Source: an uncultured Acidimicrobiaceae bacterium
GTDB lineage: Bacteria; Actinomycetota; Acidimicrobiia; Acidimicrobiales; RAAP-2
Direction: 5' to 3'
Length of the DNA stretch: 45,464 nucleotides
NCBI GenBank assembly: GCA_903894295.1
Contig: CAITPI010000101.1
Location: 1-45,464 of the forward strand
Under the pieces are notes generated by a model, which was not told the origin of the DNA, searched no databases, and saw only the letters and a program-made list of their open reading frames with translations. Position numbers and translations under genes: made by a program. The number at the start of each line of letters is the position of its first letter. Position 1 is the stretch's first letter. Shown here one piece after another: positions 27,144 through 35,228 of this stretch.

Positions 27144-28472
27144 TCAGGTGTCGAGGCGGAGGAGATCGTCCAGACTTTCCCGGCGGACCACAACCCGGGC
27201 CTTGCCATCGGCGACAAAGAGGACGGCGGGGCGGGGCACCTTGTTGTAGTTGGAAGCCATCGAGTAGCCATAGGCCCCGGTGACCGGGGTCACCAACAGG
27301 TCACCCACCACGAGGTCGTCGGGAACCCACGCGTCCGGCACGATCACATCACCGCTTTCGCAGTGCTTGCCCACCACCCGGATTTCCAGGTTTCTCGGGG
27401 CAAGGGTGGCCCGGGGCAGGAAGGCCTCGTAGCCACTGTCATAGAGGACCGGGCGGGGATTGTCGCTCATCCCGCCGTCCACCGCCACGTAGGTGCGGAT
27501 CCCCGGGAGATTCTTGATGGTGCCCACCGTGTAGACGGTGACCGCCGCATCGGCCACGATCGAGCGCCCGGGCTCGGCCGTCACCCGGGTTCCTTCGGGA
27601 ATTCCTGCGGCCCGGCAGGCCCGGCGAACGATGTCGGCCCAGTCGGCCATGGCCGGTGCGTGTTCTCCGTTCAGGTAGGCCACGCCCAATCCCCCACCGA
27701 CCACCAGCTCCGGGAGTCCGAGCGGTGCGAAGAAGGAAGCCAGCACCTCGATGGCCTGGGCGAAAGGCTCGAGGGCAAAGACCTGACTCCCGAGATGGGC
27801 GTGGAGACCGACAAAGTCGACCAGGCCGGCCGCCTCCATGGCCTGGAGGCGCGCCACCGCCCGGGCCGCATCCCCGGCGGCCAGACCGAACCCGAACTTG
27901 GAATCGTCCTGCCCGGTCTGGACAAACTCGTGGGTGTGGACTTCGACGCCCGGGGTCACCCGGGCCAGGACCTGGGGCCGAAGGGACCTCGTGGACAACA
28001 GCCCTTCAAGCCGTTCGATCTCGTCGAAGGAGTCGACGATGATCCGGCCGACTCCGGCGTCGAGCGCCTGGGCCAGTTCGCGTTCGGCCTTGTTGTTGCC
28101 GTGGAGCACCAGTCGGTCAGCGGGTACCCCGGCAGCCAGGGCCACGTGCAACTCCCCTTCGGTCGACACGTCGAGACACATGCCCTCTTCGACGGCGAGT
28201 TGGGCCATGGCCCGACAGAGAAAGGCCTTGGTGGCGTAGGCGACGCCGTCACCCCAGGCCGCCACCGCCTGCCGGCACCGCCCGCGCAGGTGCTCCTCGT
28301 CGTAGATGAACAACGGGGTGCCGTACTCGGCGGCCAGGTCGGCGACCCGACACCCGCCGATCGAGAGCGCCCCGGATTCGTCGATCTCCGCCGTGTCGGG
28401 CAACAGGTCGAACCGGAGCGGATCGGTCGGCCGGGAGATTTCGGCTGAGCCCCGAGGCATGGAGGAAGTCAC
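27144..28472 (-). CDS. lysA: Diaminopimelate decarboxylase
   Basis: PLP enzyme that decarboxylates meso-diaminopimelate to lysine. GTG at 28472 is preferred: it overlaps the argS stop as GTGA and has GAGG five bases upstream, giving 442 residues. K82 in YATKAFL is the PLP lysine; HLGSQVF, VGGGLGVAY, TAEPGRSIVADA, the CESGD motif with the catalytic Cys contributed to the partner active site, and DGGMSDNPRP are all present. Fold type III barrel with a beta domain at the end. Translational coupling to argS is the usual arrangement in actinobacteria. Confidence 0.97.
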   Translation of the reverse strand: MTSSMPRGSAEISRPTDPLRFDLLPDTAEIDESGALSIGGCRVADLAAEYGTPLFIYDEEHLRGRCRQAVAAWGDGVAYATKAFLCRAMAQLAVEEGMCLDVSTEGELHVALAAGVPADRLVLHGNNKAERELAQALDAGVGRIIVDSFDEIERLEGLLSTRSLRPQVLARVTPGVEVHTHEFVQTGQDDSKFGFGLAAGDAARAVARLQAMEAAGLVDFVGLHAHLGSQVFALEPFAQAIEVLASFFAPLGLPELVVGGGLGVAYLNGEHAPAMADWADIVRRACRAAGIPEGTRVTAEPGRSIVADAAVTVYTVGTIKNLPGIRTYVAVDGGMSDNPRPVLYDSGYEAFLPRATLAPRNLEIRVVGKHCESGDVIVPDAWVPDDLVVGDLLVTPVTGAYGYSMASNYNKVPRPAVLFVADGKARVVVRRESLDDLLRLDT

Positions 28473-30109
28473 ATTGCCTCGGGGGCGGAAACCCCGAGCA
28501 GTCCCAGCCCGATGGCCAGGCCGATCCGGGTGGCCTCCACCAGCCACAGGCGGGCCTGGGCCAGATCCGGATCGACCTCATCGGCCAGGATCGGACAGTC
28601 GTGATAGAAGCCGTGGAACAGACCGGCCAGACGCCGGACCCAGGTGGTGATCTTGGTCGGCAGCCGGTCGATGGCGGCATCGGCCACCACTTCGGGCAGT
28701 TCCTCCAGACACCGGAGGAGTTCAAGTTCGCGGTCGTGGGTCAGCAACGAAAGGTCAACCTCGGACAACTCACGTCGTTTGACCGACTTCTCTCCGGCCT
28801 TGCGCGCCATGCCACCGATCCGGGCGCTGGCCATCTGCACGTAGTACACCGGGTTCTCGCTCGACTGCTCGCGCACCGACGCCAGGTCGAACGTCGTGGC
28901 CTGGTCCAGCGTGCTCATGAGCGAAAGGATGCGGGTGGCGTCCGGGCCGATGTCGGCCACCAAGGTGTCGAGGTCGATCGCCGTGCCCGCCCGCTTGCCC
29001 ATCTTCACGGCCTCGTCGCCGTCCACCAGCGAGACCATCTGGCCCAACTTGACTTCGAGTTGGCCGGGCGCCACACCGAGCGCCTCGACGCCCGCCATCA
29101 GACTGGCCACCTGTCCATGGTGGTCCGCCCCGAACACGTCGATCACCCGGTCAAAGCCCCGGATCAGGAACTTGTTGCGGTGGTAGGCCAGGTCTCCGGC
29201 CAGATAGGTGGCGTCCCCGTTGGACTTGCGGAGGACCCGGTCCCGCACGTCGCCGAGTTCGGTCGCCCGGAACCAGGTGGCACCGTCCTGCTCGAACACG
29301 AGGCCCTTCTCGGCCAGCAGGGCGATGGTCTCGTCCACCGCACCGCTCTCCTCGATGGAGGCCTGGGAGTACCACTCGTCAAAGACGATGCCCACCGATT
29401 CCAACGTGGCCTTGATGCCTTCGAGGATGTGCTCGGCCGCCCAACGGCCCGCCGCGGTGACGTCTTCGGGGCCGTCGTAGAGCGGCGCCAGGCTGGCCAG
29501 GTACTCCCCCTGGTAGCCACCTTCGGGCACCGGTTCACCGGCGCGACGAGCCAGCAGACTGAGTCCGAGTGTCCGGATCTGGCCACCGGTGTCGTTCACG
29601 TAGTACTCGCGGGTCACCTGGTAGCCGGCCCGGGCCAGCACCCGGGCCAGGGCGTCGCCGTAACTTCCCCACCAGCCGTTGCCGACATGGATCGGTCCGG
29701 TGGGATTGGCCGAGATGAACTCGACCATGACCTTCTCGCCGTGGCCCACGTCGGGTCGGGCGTAGTTCTCTTCACCCGTCGTCAGCAGTTCGGCCAGGGC
29801 GTCATGCAGCCAGCCGCCATCCAGGGAGAAGTTGATGAATCCGGGCCCGGCGATCTCCACCGAGGTCACATGATCGGGGCTGTGGGCTTCAAGTTCGGCC
29901 ACCAGCAACGTGGCCAGTGCCCGGGGATTGGTCCCGGCCTTCTTGGCCGAAACCATGGCGATGTTGGTCGACCAGTCACCGTGTTCCCGGTTGGCCGGGC
30001 GCTCGAGGTGTACCTGGTCCGCCCTGATTTCAAGGTCAAGACCTTCCCGGGCCGCCACGGCCACCGTGGCTTGATGGACTGCTTCAGCGAGTTGGTCGCG
30101 CATTGCCAT
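28469..30109 (-). CDS. argS: Arginyl-tRNA synthetase
   Basis: Class I synthetase charging tRNA-Arg, 546 residues. It has the N-terminal tRNA-recognition (Add1) domain, the HIGH motif as HVGN (141-144) in SANPTGPIHVGNGWWG, EYYVNDTGGQ, the KMSKS-like KMGKRAG near 366 and the C-terminal DALR anticodon-binding domain (about 425-546). ATG at 30109 is used; Met3 is a close alternative. TATTCT lies nine bases before ATG 30109. Its cognate tRNA-Arg(CCG) gene starts 131 bases away on the opposite strand, and lysA follows with a 4-base overlap. Confidence 0.97.
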   Translation of the reverse strand: MAMRDQLAEAVHQATVAVAAREGLDLEIRADQVHLERPANREHGDWSTNIAMVSAKKAGTNPRALATLLVAELEAHSPDHVTSVEIAGPGFINFSLDGGWLHDALAELLTTGEENYARPDVGHGEKVMVEFISANPTGPIHVGNGWWGSYGDALARVLARAGYQVTREYYVNDTGGQIRTLGLSLLARRAGEPVPEGGYQGEYLASLAPLYDGPEDVTAAGRWAAEHILEGIKATLESVGIVFDEWYSQASIEESGAVDETIALLAEKGLVFEQDGATWFRATELGDVRDRVLRKSNGDATYLAGDLAYHRNKFLIRGFDRVIDVFGADHHGQVASLMAGVEALGVAPGQLEVKLGQMVSLVDGDEAVKMGKRAGTAIDLDTLVADIGPDATRILSLMSTLDQATTFDLASVREQSSENPVYYVQMASARIGGMARKAGEKSVKRRELSEVDLSLLTHDRELELLRCLEELPEVVADAAIDRLPTKITTWVRRLAGLFHGFYHDCPILADEVDPDLAQARLWLVEATRIGLAIGLGLLGVSAPEAM

Positions 30110-30118
30110 AAGGCCCTG

Positions 30119-30124
30119 AGAATA
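30119..30124 (-). promoter_or_regulatory. -10 element upstream of argS
   Basis: TATTCT on the minus strand (30124-30119), nine bases before the argS ATG. It fits TANNNT and would give a leaderless or nearly leaderless argS-lysA transcript. No clear -35. Confidence 0.45.
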
Positions 30125-30239
30125 GGCGGTGGAGGGAAGTCCGAAGGTAAGGGCGGTTCAGGCGCACTAGAGTGAGCGGTCCAAGGCCGATGGGAACCGA
30201 AGCCGCCGCAGTCAGGCGCCGACGTTCGTGTCACCTGAT

Positions 30240-30311
30240 GCCCCTGTAGCTCAGCGGATAGAGCGTCGCCCTCCGGAGGCGAAAGCGCAGGTTCGAGTCC
30301 TGCCAGGGGCA
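30240..30311 (+). tRNA. tRNA-Arg (anticodon CCG)
   Basis: Full cloverleaf of 72 bases: acceptor GCCCCTG with CAGGGGC, D-stem GCTC/GAGC, anticodon stem TCGCC/GGCGA around loop CTCCGGA (anticodon CCG, reads CGG), 4-base variable loop AAGC, T-stem GCAGG/CCTGC with TTCGAGT, discriminator A. CCA is not encoded. The 12-bp palindrome ACAAAATTTTGT begins at the discriminator and gives a T-run soon after the 3' end. It diverges from argS, which charges it. Confidence 0.95.
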
Positions 30312-30327
30312 CAAAATTTTGTTGATG

Positions 30328-30369
30328 CAACGGACGCCTGACGGCCGCAACCGGAGAGGTCGTCCGTTG
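30328..30369 (+). other. Long-range inverted repeat downstream of tRNA-Arg
   Basis: CAACGGACG (30328-30336) is perfectly complementary to CGTCCGTTG (30361-30369), leaving a 24-base loop with a small inner repeat. It may be a processing or termination structure for the tRNA transcript. No U-tract follows. Confidence 0.4.
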
Positions 30370-30454
30370 GAGGGACCCGGTGGGCGAACCCGGTTGTGCA
30401 TGGCCTGTCCGTTATGAACCGTTGCATTTGGCGGGACGAGTAACTTTCCCGGAC

Positions 30455-32065
30455 GTGACTACCGCGATCCCTTCCGACACTTCTCCCGTTGTCCTGCACC
30501 TTCCGGCAACCAACGATGCGGCTGCCCTTGCCGGTTCGGCCACCATGACCGCGTTGCGTTCGGCCGGGATCGGCGACATGGCCGCCACCGAGGCCCGCTG
30601 TGTCGTCGAAGCGCTCTGCCTCGATGCCGTGCAGCGGTGTCACGAGGGCCCGGATCCCGACCTGGTCATCGACCTCACCATCTCCCGGGTCCCCGGTGCC
30701 GTCAGCATCGTCCTGCACGACCAGGGCCTTCCGATCGCCGCCGACCGCACGGCACTGAACCGGGCCCGCCAGTTAACCGCCATTGGATTCGTCGACCACC
30801 TCTCGCTGGTTCCGGTTTCACCGGATGGCCCGACCGCCACGGTGACGGTGAACCTTCCTCCGGCCGTCATCCATGGCCATCTCGAGCACGAAGCCGGAAC
30901 GCAGACCGAAGACGCCGGGGCCGATGCGACATTCACCATCCGCTCCATGGTGGTCGGGGACGCCGAGGCCTACGCCCGGCTGGTCTATCGCTGCTACGGC
31001 TACGGCTACAAGCATGGTGCCTACGACCCTGAAGAGGTCAACCACGGCCTCGCCTCGGGCGAGCACATCGCCGCGGTGGCCGAAGACGCCGATGGCGAAA
31101 TGATCGGCCACGTCGCGTACCAGAGGTTGCGACCCGGCGGTCACGTCATCGAAGGAGGGTCCGGCATGGTGGATCCCCGCTGGCGTAGCCATGGCGTGCT
31201 CAACCAGATGGGCAGCCATCTCCACTCCTCCATCGGCTCCATGGGCATCGTCGGGATTCTCGTCGAGCCGATCATGGTGCACACCGCCACCCAGCACATG
31301 GCCCACGGGCTCGGCTTCGACACCGGCGTGTTCCTCAAGTACGCCAGCCCGCTGCGGGTTGCCGGCTTCGACGAGCACAACGGGAAGGACCGGATCTCGG
31401 TGCTCTGTGGCTACGTACCCCTGGCCCCGGCCCCGGCCCGGACCATCTACCCGCCAGCTTCGGTCCATGACTATGTCGCCAGGATCGTTGCTGCCAGCAC
31501 CCTCGATCGGCGGGTCGAACGCCCCACGGCACCCACCGACCACCAGGGCACCACGACCTTGTCCACCCACGCCGACGCCTTCGCCGGGCTGGTGACCATC
31601 GAGGTCCACTCGGTCTCCTCCGACCTCGTGGAGCTGGTCGGCGGGACTCTGGAGGACCTCCTGGCCAGTGGCGTCGCCGTGATCCACCTGGATCTTCCGG
31701 CCAACGACGAGGCGGCGGGCTGGTTCGCGGCTGGCCTCGCCGAGCTCGGATTCGTCTACGGCGCCCTGCTCCCCGAGTGCGGTGAGGACGGTGACACACT
31801 CCGTCTCCAGTATCTCGCCGATCCCGAAGTCGACATGTCCGCCTGGAAGATCGAACTGGAATCCACCGCCGACCTCGTACACCGGGTCATCGACGACCTG
31901 CACACCTGGCAGGAAACGCAGGCGGGCGCCCGGCGGGCCCGTCTCGATACCTGGCGCCAGACCCGACAGCGCTCGGGCGATCATCAGCCTTCCTGGTCAT
32001 CAACGCCGGAAGCCCGGGCTGAACCACACGTGGGCAAGGTCACCAAAGGACCCGGATGCAGTTGA
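30455..32065 (+). CDS. Histidine-kinase-like ATPase / GNAT acetyltransferase fusion protein
   Basis: GTG at 30455 (TAACTT eight bases upstream) gives 536 residues; an earlier GTG at 30380 would add 25. Residues about 11-135 look like an RsbW-type anti-sigma ATPase: a helix with E52, then VSIVLHDQGLP (D89 and G91 of the G1 box). The Asn of the N-box is replaced, so ATP binding may be weak. Residues about 159-295 form a GNAT fold (IRSMVVGDAEAYARLVYRC, GHVAYQRL, DPRWRSHGVLNQMG as the acetyl-CoA loop). A third region (about 350-490, VTIEVHSVSSDLVELVG to FVYGALLPE) resembles the C-terminal part of related fusions. A sigma-control or protein-acetylation role is conceivable but not shown. Confidence 0.75.
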   Translation: MTTAIPSDTSPVVLHLPATNDAAALAGSATMTALRSAGIGDMAATEARCVVEALCLDAVQRCHEGPDPDLVIDLTISRVPGAVSIVLHDQGLPIAADRTALNRARQLTAIGFVDHLSLVPVSPDGPTATVTVNLPPAVIHGHLEHEAGTQTEDAGADATFTIRSMVVGDAEAYARLVYRCYGYGYKHGAYDPEEVNHGLASGEHIAAVAEDADGEMIGHVAYQRLRPGGHVIEGGSGMVDPRWRSHGVLNQMGSHLHSSIGSMGIVGILVEPIMVHTATQHMAHGLGFDTGVFLKYASPLRVAGFDEHNGKDRISVLCGYVPLAPAPARTIYPPASVHDYVARIVAASTLDRRVERPTAPTDHQGTTTLSTHADAFAGLVTIEVHSVSSDLVELVGGTLEDLLASGVAVIHLDLPANDEAAGWFAAGLAELGFVYGALLPECGEDGDTLRLQYLADPEVDMSAWKIELESTADLVHRVIDDLHTWQETQAGARRARLDTWRQTRQRSGDHQPSWSSTPEARAEPHVGKVTKGPGCS

Positions 32066-32147
32066 ACGACAGAAGACCCGGGACTGAACGGAAGCGTTCC
32101 GGTCATCGACGGTGAGCCGGGAGACAGCAACCGGACCGGGAGGCTGA

Positions 32148-33308
32148 CTACCAGGCGCTGCCGAGGGCTATTCCCTCGAGACCGATGTGCCCGGGAAGTT
32201 CCGGCGCCACCGATCCGGTCGACACCAGGGAACCGTCGCGCTGCACGGCGAACGAGTCCACCAGGTCGCTGCCGCCGGTCTCGACATAGAGGAAACGTCC
32301 ATCGGGGGTGGCGGCCATGTCCTCGGGCCCGGGGTCGGTGGCCGTATTGGCCACGACGACCGGAGTGGCTCCGGCCCCGAGCCGGTAGGTGGTGACGTCG
32401 GCGTCGTGGGCGTTGGCCCCGAAGAAGAAGGTCCCGTTGGTGGTCACCCAACACAGGGATGCCTCACCGTTGGTGGTCGAAGCCAACTCTGTGAGGATTC
32501 CATTGGCGGCCACCGAGTAGGTCGTGAGGGCGTTCGTTGCGGCTTCGGTGACCACCAGAAGGCCGGCCCGGTCAAAGGTGAAGCCGAACGGCACCGGGGT
32601 GGCCGACGGATTGACCACGGCGTTGCCGACGATGCCTCCCCACGGGGTCGTGTTGAACACATCGATGTCGCTGCCGTTGTGCTTGGTGGTCACCACAAGG
32701 TGTCGACCGTCCGGCGTGAATCCGACCTGGGCCGGACTGTTGCTGGAGGGCGGCTGGAGCCCGGGGGTCAGACCGAGGGACCGGTTGCTTCCGGGAATCG
32801 GCCGCAAGGAGTTGGCGAAGAACCCCTGGATGGACCCGGCTCCACCGATGTTCAGCACATAGATGGCATCGCCGTGCACCGTCACGCTGACCGGCGTGTT
32901 GCCCCCGGAGGAGACGACCCGGGGACCATCGAGATGGGTGCCGAACGTGTGGAAGACCGAGATGGTGTTGCTTCCGCCGTTGACGGCCACCAGCAGGCCG
33001 TCGGCCGGATCGCTGGCCAGGCCTCCCTGGGAGGCCAACCGGTCCACGACCGCACCGGGAACGGCCACACCCAGGCCACCGGTGTTGACCCGTTCGACTT
33101 GGGTCAGGGCTCCGTCGGTCGGATCGGTCCGATAGGAAACGACCTGGTTCCCGGATTGGTCGTTGGTCAGGACGAAGACCGGAACCTCCCCGCCATGGTG
33201 GCCGGTTGTCGGGCCGGCCGTGGTGGCCCCGGCAAAACCGGTCAGACCAAAGGTCAGGGACAGGGCGGCGGCCCCGGTCACGGCGGACAGGACAGCGCTA
33301 CGTCGCAT
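32148..33308 (-). CDS. Secreted beta-propeller protein (lactonase/YncE-like)
   Basis: 386 residues from ATG at 33308, which has AAGGAG six bases upstream; the longer in-frame reading is basic and non-conserved. A signal peptide (about 1-28, MRRSAVLSAV then a hydrophobic core ending FAGA) predicts export. The mature protein contains repeated four-stranded blade motifs of the kind D-x-A-D-G-L-L-V-A-V-N, T-P-D-G-R-H-L-V-V-T and T-P-D-G-R-F-L-Y-V-E-T, typical of 6-phosphogluconolactonase-like or YVTN/YncE propellers. No catalytic residues can be assigned, so lactonase activity is not claimed. It stands alone, convergent with the ATPase/GNAT gene. Confidence 0.82.
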   Translation of the reverse strand: MRRSAVLSAVTGAAALSLTFGLTGFAGATTAGPTTGHHGGEVPVFVLTNDQSGNQVVSYRTDPTDGALTQVERVNTGGLGVAVPGAVVDRLASQGGLASDPADGLLVAVNGGSNTISVFHTFGTHLDGPRVVSSGGNTPVSVTVHGDAIYVLNIGGAGSIQGFFANSLRPIPGSNRSLGLTPGLQPPSSNSPAQVGFTPDGRHLVVTTKHNGSDIDVFNTTPWGGIVGNAVVNPSATPVPFGFTFDRAGLLVVTEAATNALTTYSVAANGILTELASTTNGEASLCWVTTNGTFFFGANAHDADVTTYRLGAGATPVVVANTATDPGPEDMAATPDGRFLYVETGGSDLVDSFAVQRDGSLVSTGSVAPELPGHIGLEGIALGSAW

Positions 33309-33643
33309 GCGTACTCCTTGGGGTTGGACCGGAAGCCTGGCCCTTTCCCCCGGTTTGCGTTTGGCCCCGATGCGACACCCGCACCGACCCAATCCGGTCA
33401 GCTACCGCAATTGTAGGGAGTCGGCCGGCAGAATCGCCAAAGAGAACACAGATCCGGGCACGAGGTTCACTCCCGGTGACCGGGTCAACGACCCCGCTTC
33501 ACCCCGGTCGCACCCCCGCCGCACCTTGGGCCGGTGGAGGCCCAAGCGGTTCGGTAGGTCATGACAGAACCGATGCCCCCAGAAGGGAACCCTCGGTCCA
33601 TGCCCACGTGTCGACCGAACGCCCCGGCAGTTCCGGCGCCAAC
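33309..33643. other. Intergenic region without a supported gene
   Basis: 335 bases between the beta-propeller start and the PemK-family stop. It holds the propeller gene's Shine-Dalgarno at its left end. It also has an 8-bp inverted repeat (33525-33532 with 33539-33546, 6-base loop) that could terminate the pemK-side transcript. A 40-codon plus-strand ORF starting at 33561 shows no start signals and runs into the pemK-family gene. I see no RNA gene or repeat array. Confidence 0.5.
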
Positions 33644-34126
33644 TCAGCCCGAGGCTTCTCTGGACGGGTCGAAATGGTCATGAACTTCGGTCGGCCTTGC
33701 TCCCGTTGCCATTGGGCTCGACGTGGCCCGGGCGTAGTGGGGTGACGCAAAGAGCGCCTCATGGTCCTGATCGGAGAGCTCTCCCACCAGCGCGATGAGT
33801 TCGATCCGGTCGATCTCCAGCGGTCGGAGGGCCACACCCGACGGCCGGGTCACTCCGGCCCCGTTCAGGTCGGTGATCTCGACGTACTTCGTCGGATGGA
33901 ACCTCCGGTTCGCCGATGTCGTCACCGGCAGGACCTTGACCGTCTGCGATCCGGCCTCGATGACCACCACCGGTCGGGCCTTCTCTCCGGTGTGGTCCTC
34001 AAAGCCGACGTGCGCCCACACCACCGCGCCGGGGCAAAGACGGTTGAGGGGCACCGGCTTCACCGTGGTCAAAGACGCCTTGGGTCGGACGGGCGTCCTG
34101 CCACGACTCTCGTCCCGGCCGGACAT
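33644..34126 (-). CDS. PemK/MazF-type toxin domain protein, no visible antitoxin
   Basis: 160 residues from ATG at 34126, which follows GGAGGG at normal spacing. After a basic, Pro-rich start, residues about 30-130 match the PemK/MazF fold: LCPGAVVWAHVGF, EKARPVVVIEAGSQTVKVLPVTTS, VTRPSGVALRPLEIDRIEL. MazF-like proteins cut mRNA; whether this one does cannot be told, since the first strand reads PGAVVWAHVGFEDHTGEKARPVV and keeps the G-x-K/R-RP core. (Read that strand in pieces: PGAVVWAHV, then GEKARPVV.) A longer start at 34270 is possible. No small antitoxin ORF is convincing on either side, so it may be a solitary toxin homologue or a domesticated regulator. Confidence 0.72.
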   Translation of the reverse strand: MSGRDESRGRTPVRPKASLTTVKPVPLNRLCPGAVVWAHVGFEDHTGEKARPVVVIEAGSQTVKVLPVTTSANRRFHPTKYVEITDLNGAGVTRPSGVALRPLEIDRIELIALVGELSDQDHEALFASPHYARATSSPMATGARPTEVHDHFDPSREASG

Positions 34127-34136
34127 GCCACCCTCC

Positions 34137-34161
34137 GCCCGCCGGCCGGCGGCCGGCGGGC
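34137..34161 (-). promoter_or_regulatory. GC hairpin at the PemK-family ribosome-binding site
   Basis: A perfect 10-bp inverted repeat (34137-34146 with 34152-34161) with a 5-base loop lies immediately upstream of the GGAGGG of the PemK-family gene. Folding of this very stable hairpin in the mRNA could limit access of ribosomes. A thermosensor or simple low-expression role is inference. Confidence 0.45.
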
Positions 34162-34381
34162 CACTGCGAATTTTCCTCCTCCGACCCTTTTGACCTTGGT
34201 TCTTCCGGCCCGGTTCGTTGTGCCCCGGCCCGTCGATGCCACCCGTTTCCCATCGGGAAATTCCCGCCATCTCTCCCCCTTCCCGGCGACCTCCCCAGGT
34301 CGCAATCGGGCCGCCACTCTACATGTCCGTTGTTGCATGTCCTCCAGGAGCGCCCGAGGGTCCGAGGGCCGGTGGCAACAC

Positions 34382-35146
34382 TCACTCGAAGCCGGACTGA
34401 CGAACCGTGACGTTGAATCGGCCAGGAGGGAGATCCAGACCGAGCGACGCATCCAGGGTTCCCGGCAACACCTTGGTCACGCCGTGGTAGGCCCGCCGGA
34501 CCGGACCGCCAAAGACAAAGAGGTCACCGGATTCCAGGGTGATGTCCTGCCACGGACGACTCCGGTTGGTGGTGTTTCCGAACCGGAACACGGCGCTGTC
34601 GCCCAGGCTGAACGAGACCACCGGCGCCCAGCTGGCCTCGTCCTTGTCGGCATGAAGGCCCATCGATGATCCCGGGGTATACCGGTTGACAAGGGCGACG
34701 TCCGGGGCAAAACCGGCGACTTCGCCGGCGAGCGGGCCATGGCAGCCAATGGGTCCGGTTTCCGGGATGCCGTCCCGGTCTTGATCGGCCACAAACGAGG
34801 CTCCCGCTCCTTCCTCCACCGCTTCCTCCTCCACCGCTGCGGCCGCCTCGAGGGCCTCCTTGCTCCACGTTCCCAACCACCCGGGAAACGGCGGCACCTT
34901 GCGACCATCACCGTCATCAACGGTCCGGGAGTAGCGATAGGGCAGCCAGTGCCAACCCAGACAGGTAATGCCCACCGACATCTGGCCCCGCCGCGGCAAC
35001 TTCGGTGCCCGGAAGCCACCGGCCTCGTCACCCCATCGCTGACAGGCCCCGGCGAGGACCCGTTGACGTTCCGGATCAAGCCAGTTCGGCAGATGGACTG
35101 CTCCCGGGACCACCACCCGGGCCGGACGGGGAAAGAGTCCGGCCAT
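34382..35146 (-). CDS. alkB: AlkB-family 2-oxoglutarate/Fe(II) dioxygenase
   Basis: Oxidative DNA/RNA demethylase family (repair of 1-methyladenine and 3-methylcytosine). 254 residues from ATG at 35146. Iron ligands H165, D167 (GLHADKDE) and H221 (RRAYHGV), and 2-oxoglutarate-binding R243 and R249 in RFNVTVR, match E. coli AlkB positions; MSVGITCLGWHW and LVNRYTPGSSMG are also aligned. Between the substrate-lid region and VALVNRY lies an insertion (about 95-145), rich in Ala/Glu then Asp/Gly, roughly 40 residues longer than in E. coli AlkB. It follows the RDD gene by 82 bases on the same strand. Confidence 0.92.
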   Translation of the reverse strand: MAGLFPRPARVVVPGAVHLPNWLDPERQRVLAGACQRWGDEAGGFRAPKLPRRGQMSVGITCLGWHWLPYRYSRTVDDGDGRKVPPFPGWLGTWSKEALEAAAAVEEEAVEEGAGASFVADQDRDGIPETGPIGCHGPLAGEVAGFAPDVALVNRYTPGSSMGLHADKDEASWAPVVSFSLGDSAVFRFGNTTNRSRPWQDITLESGDLFVFGGPVRRAYHGVTKVLPGTLDASLGLDLPPGRFNVTVRQSGFE

Positions 35147-35228
35147 CGTCAGGCCGCCGGGTCCGCCCCATGGAACGGCCGGTTTGCCGGAGTGCCGAAA
35201 GGGAAGTACCCGTACACCGGAGAAGACA

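Noticed and set aside
28601-30175. 524-codon plus-strand ORF opposite argS, and similar long antisense ORFs such as 5633-7108, 16968-18896 and 10147-11979
   Set aside because: They mirror well-identified genes. In GC-rich DNA the complementary frames of a real gene rarely contain stops. Their products are Arg/Gly/His-rich with no recognisable domain.
34069-34352. 88-codon ORF overlapping the PemK-family start as a possible antitoxin
   Set aside because: Its codon use (AGA, ACA, GCA) differs from neighbouring genes, the product is Arg-rich without an antitoxin motif, and it overlaps the toxin by 58 bases in another frame.
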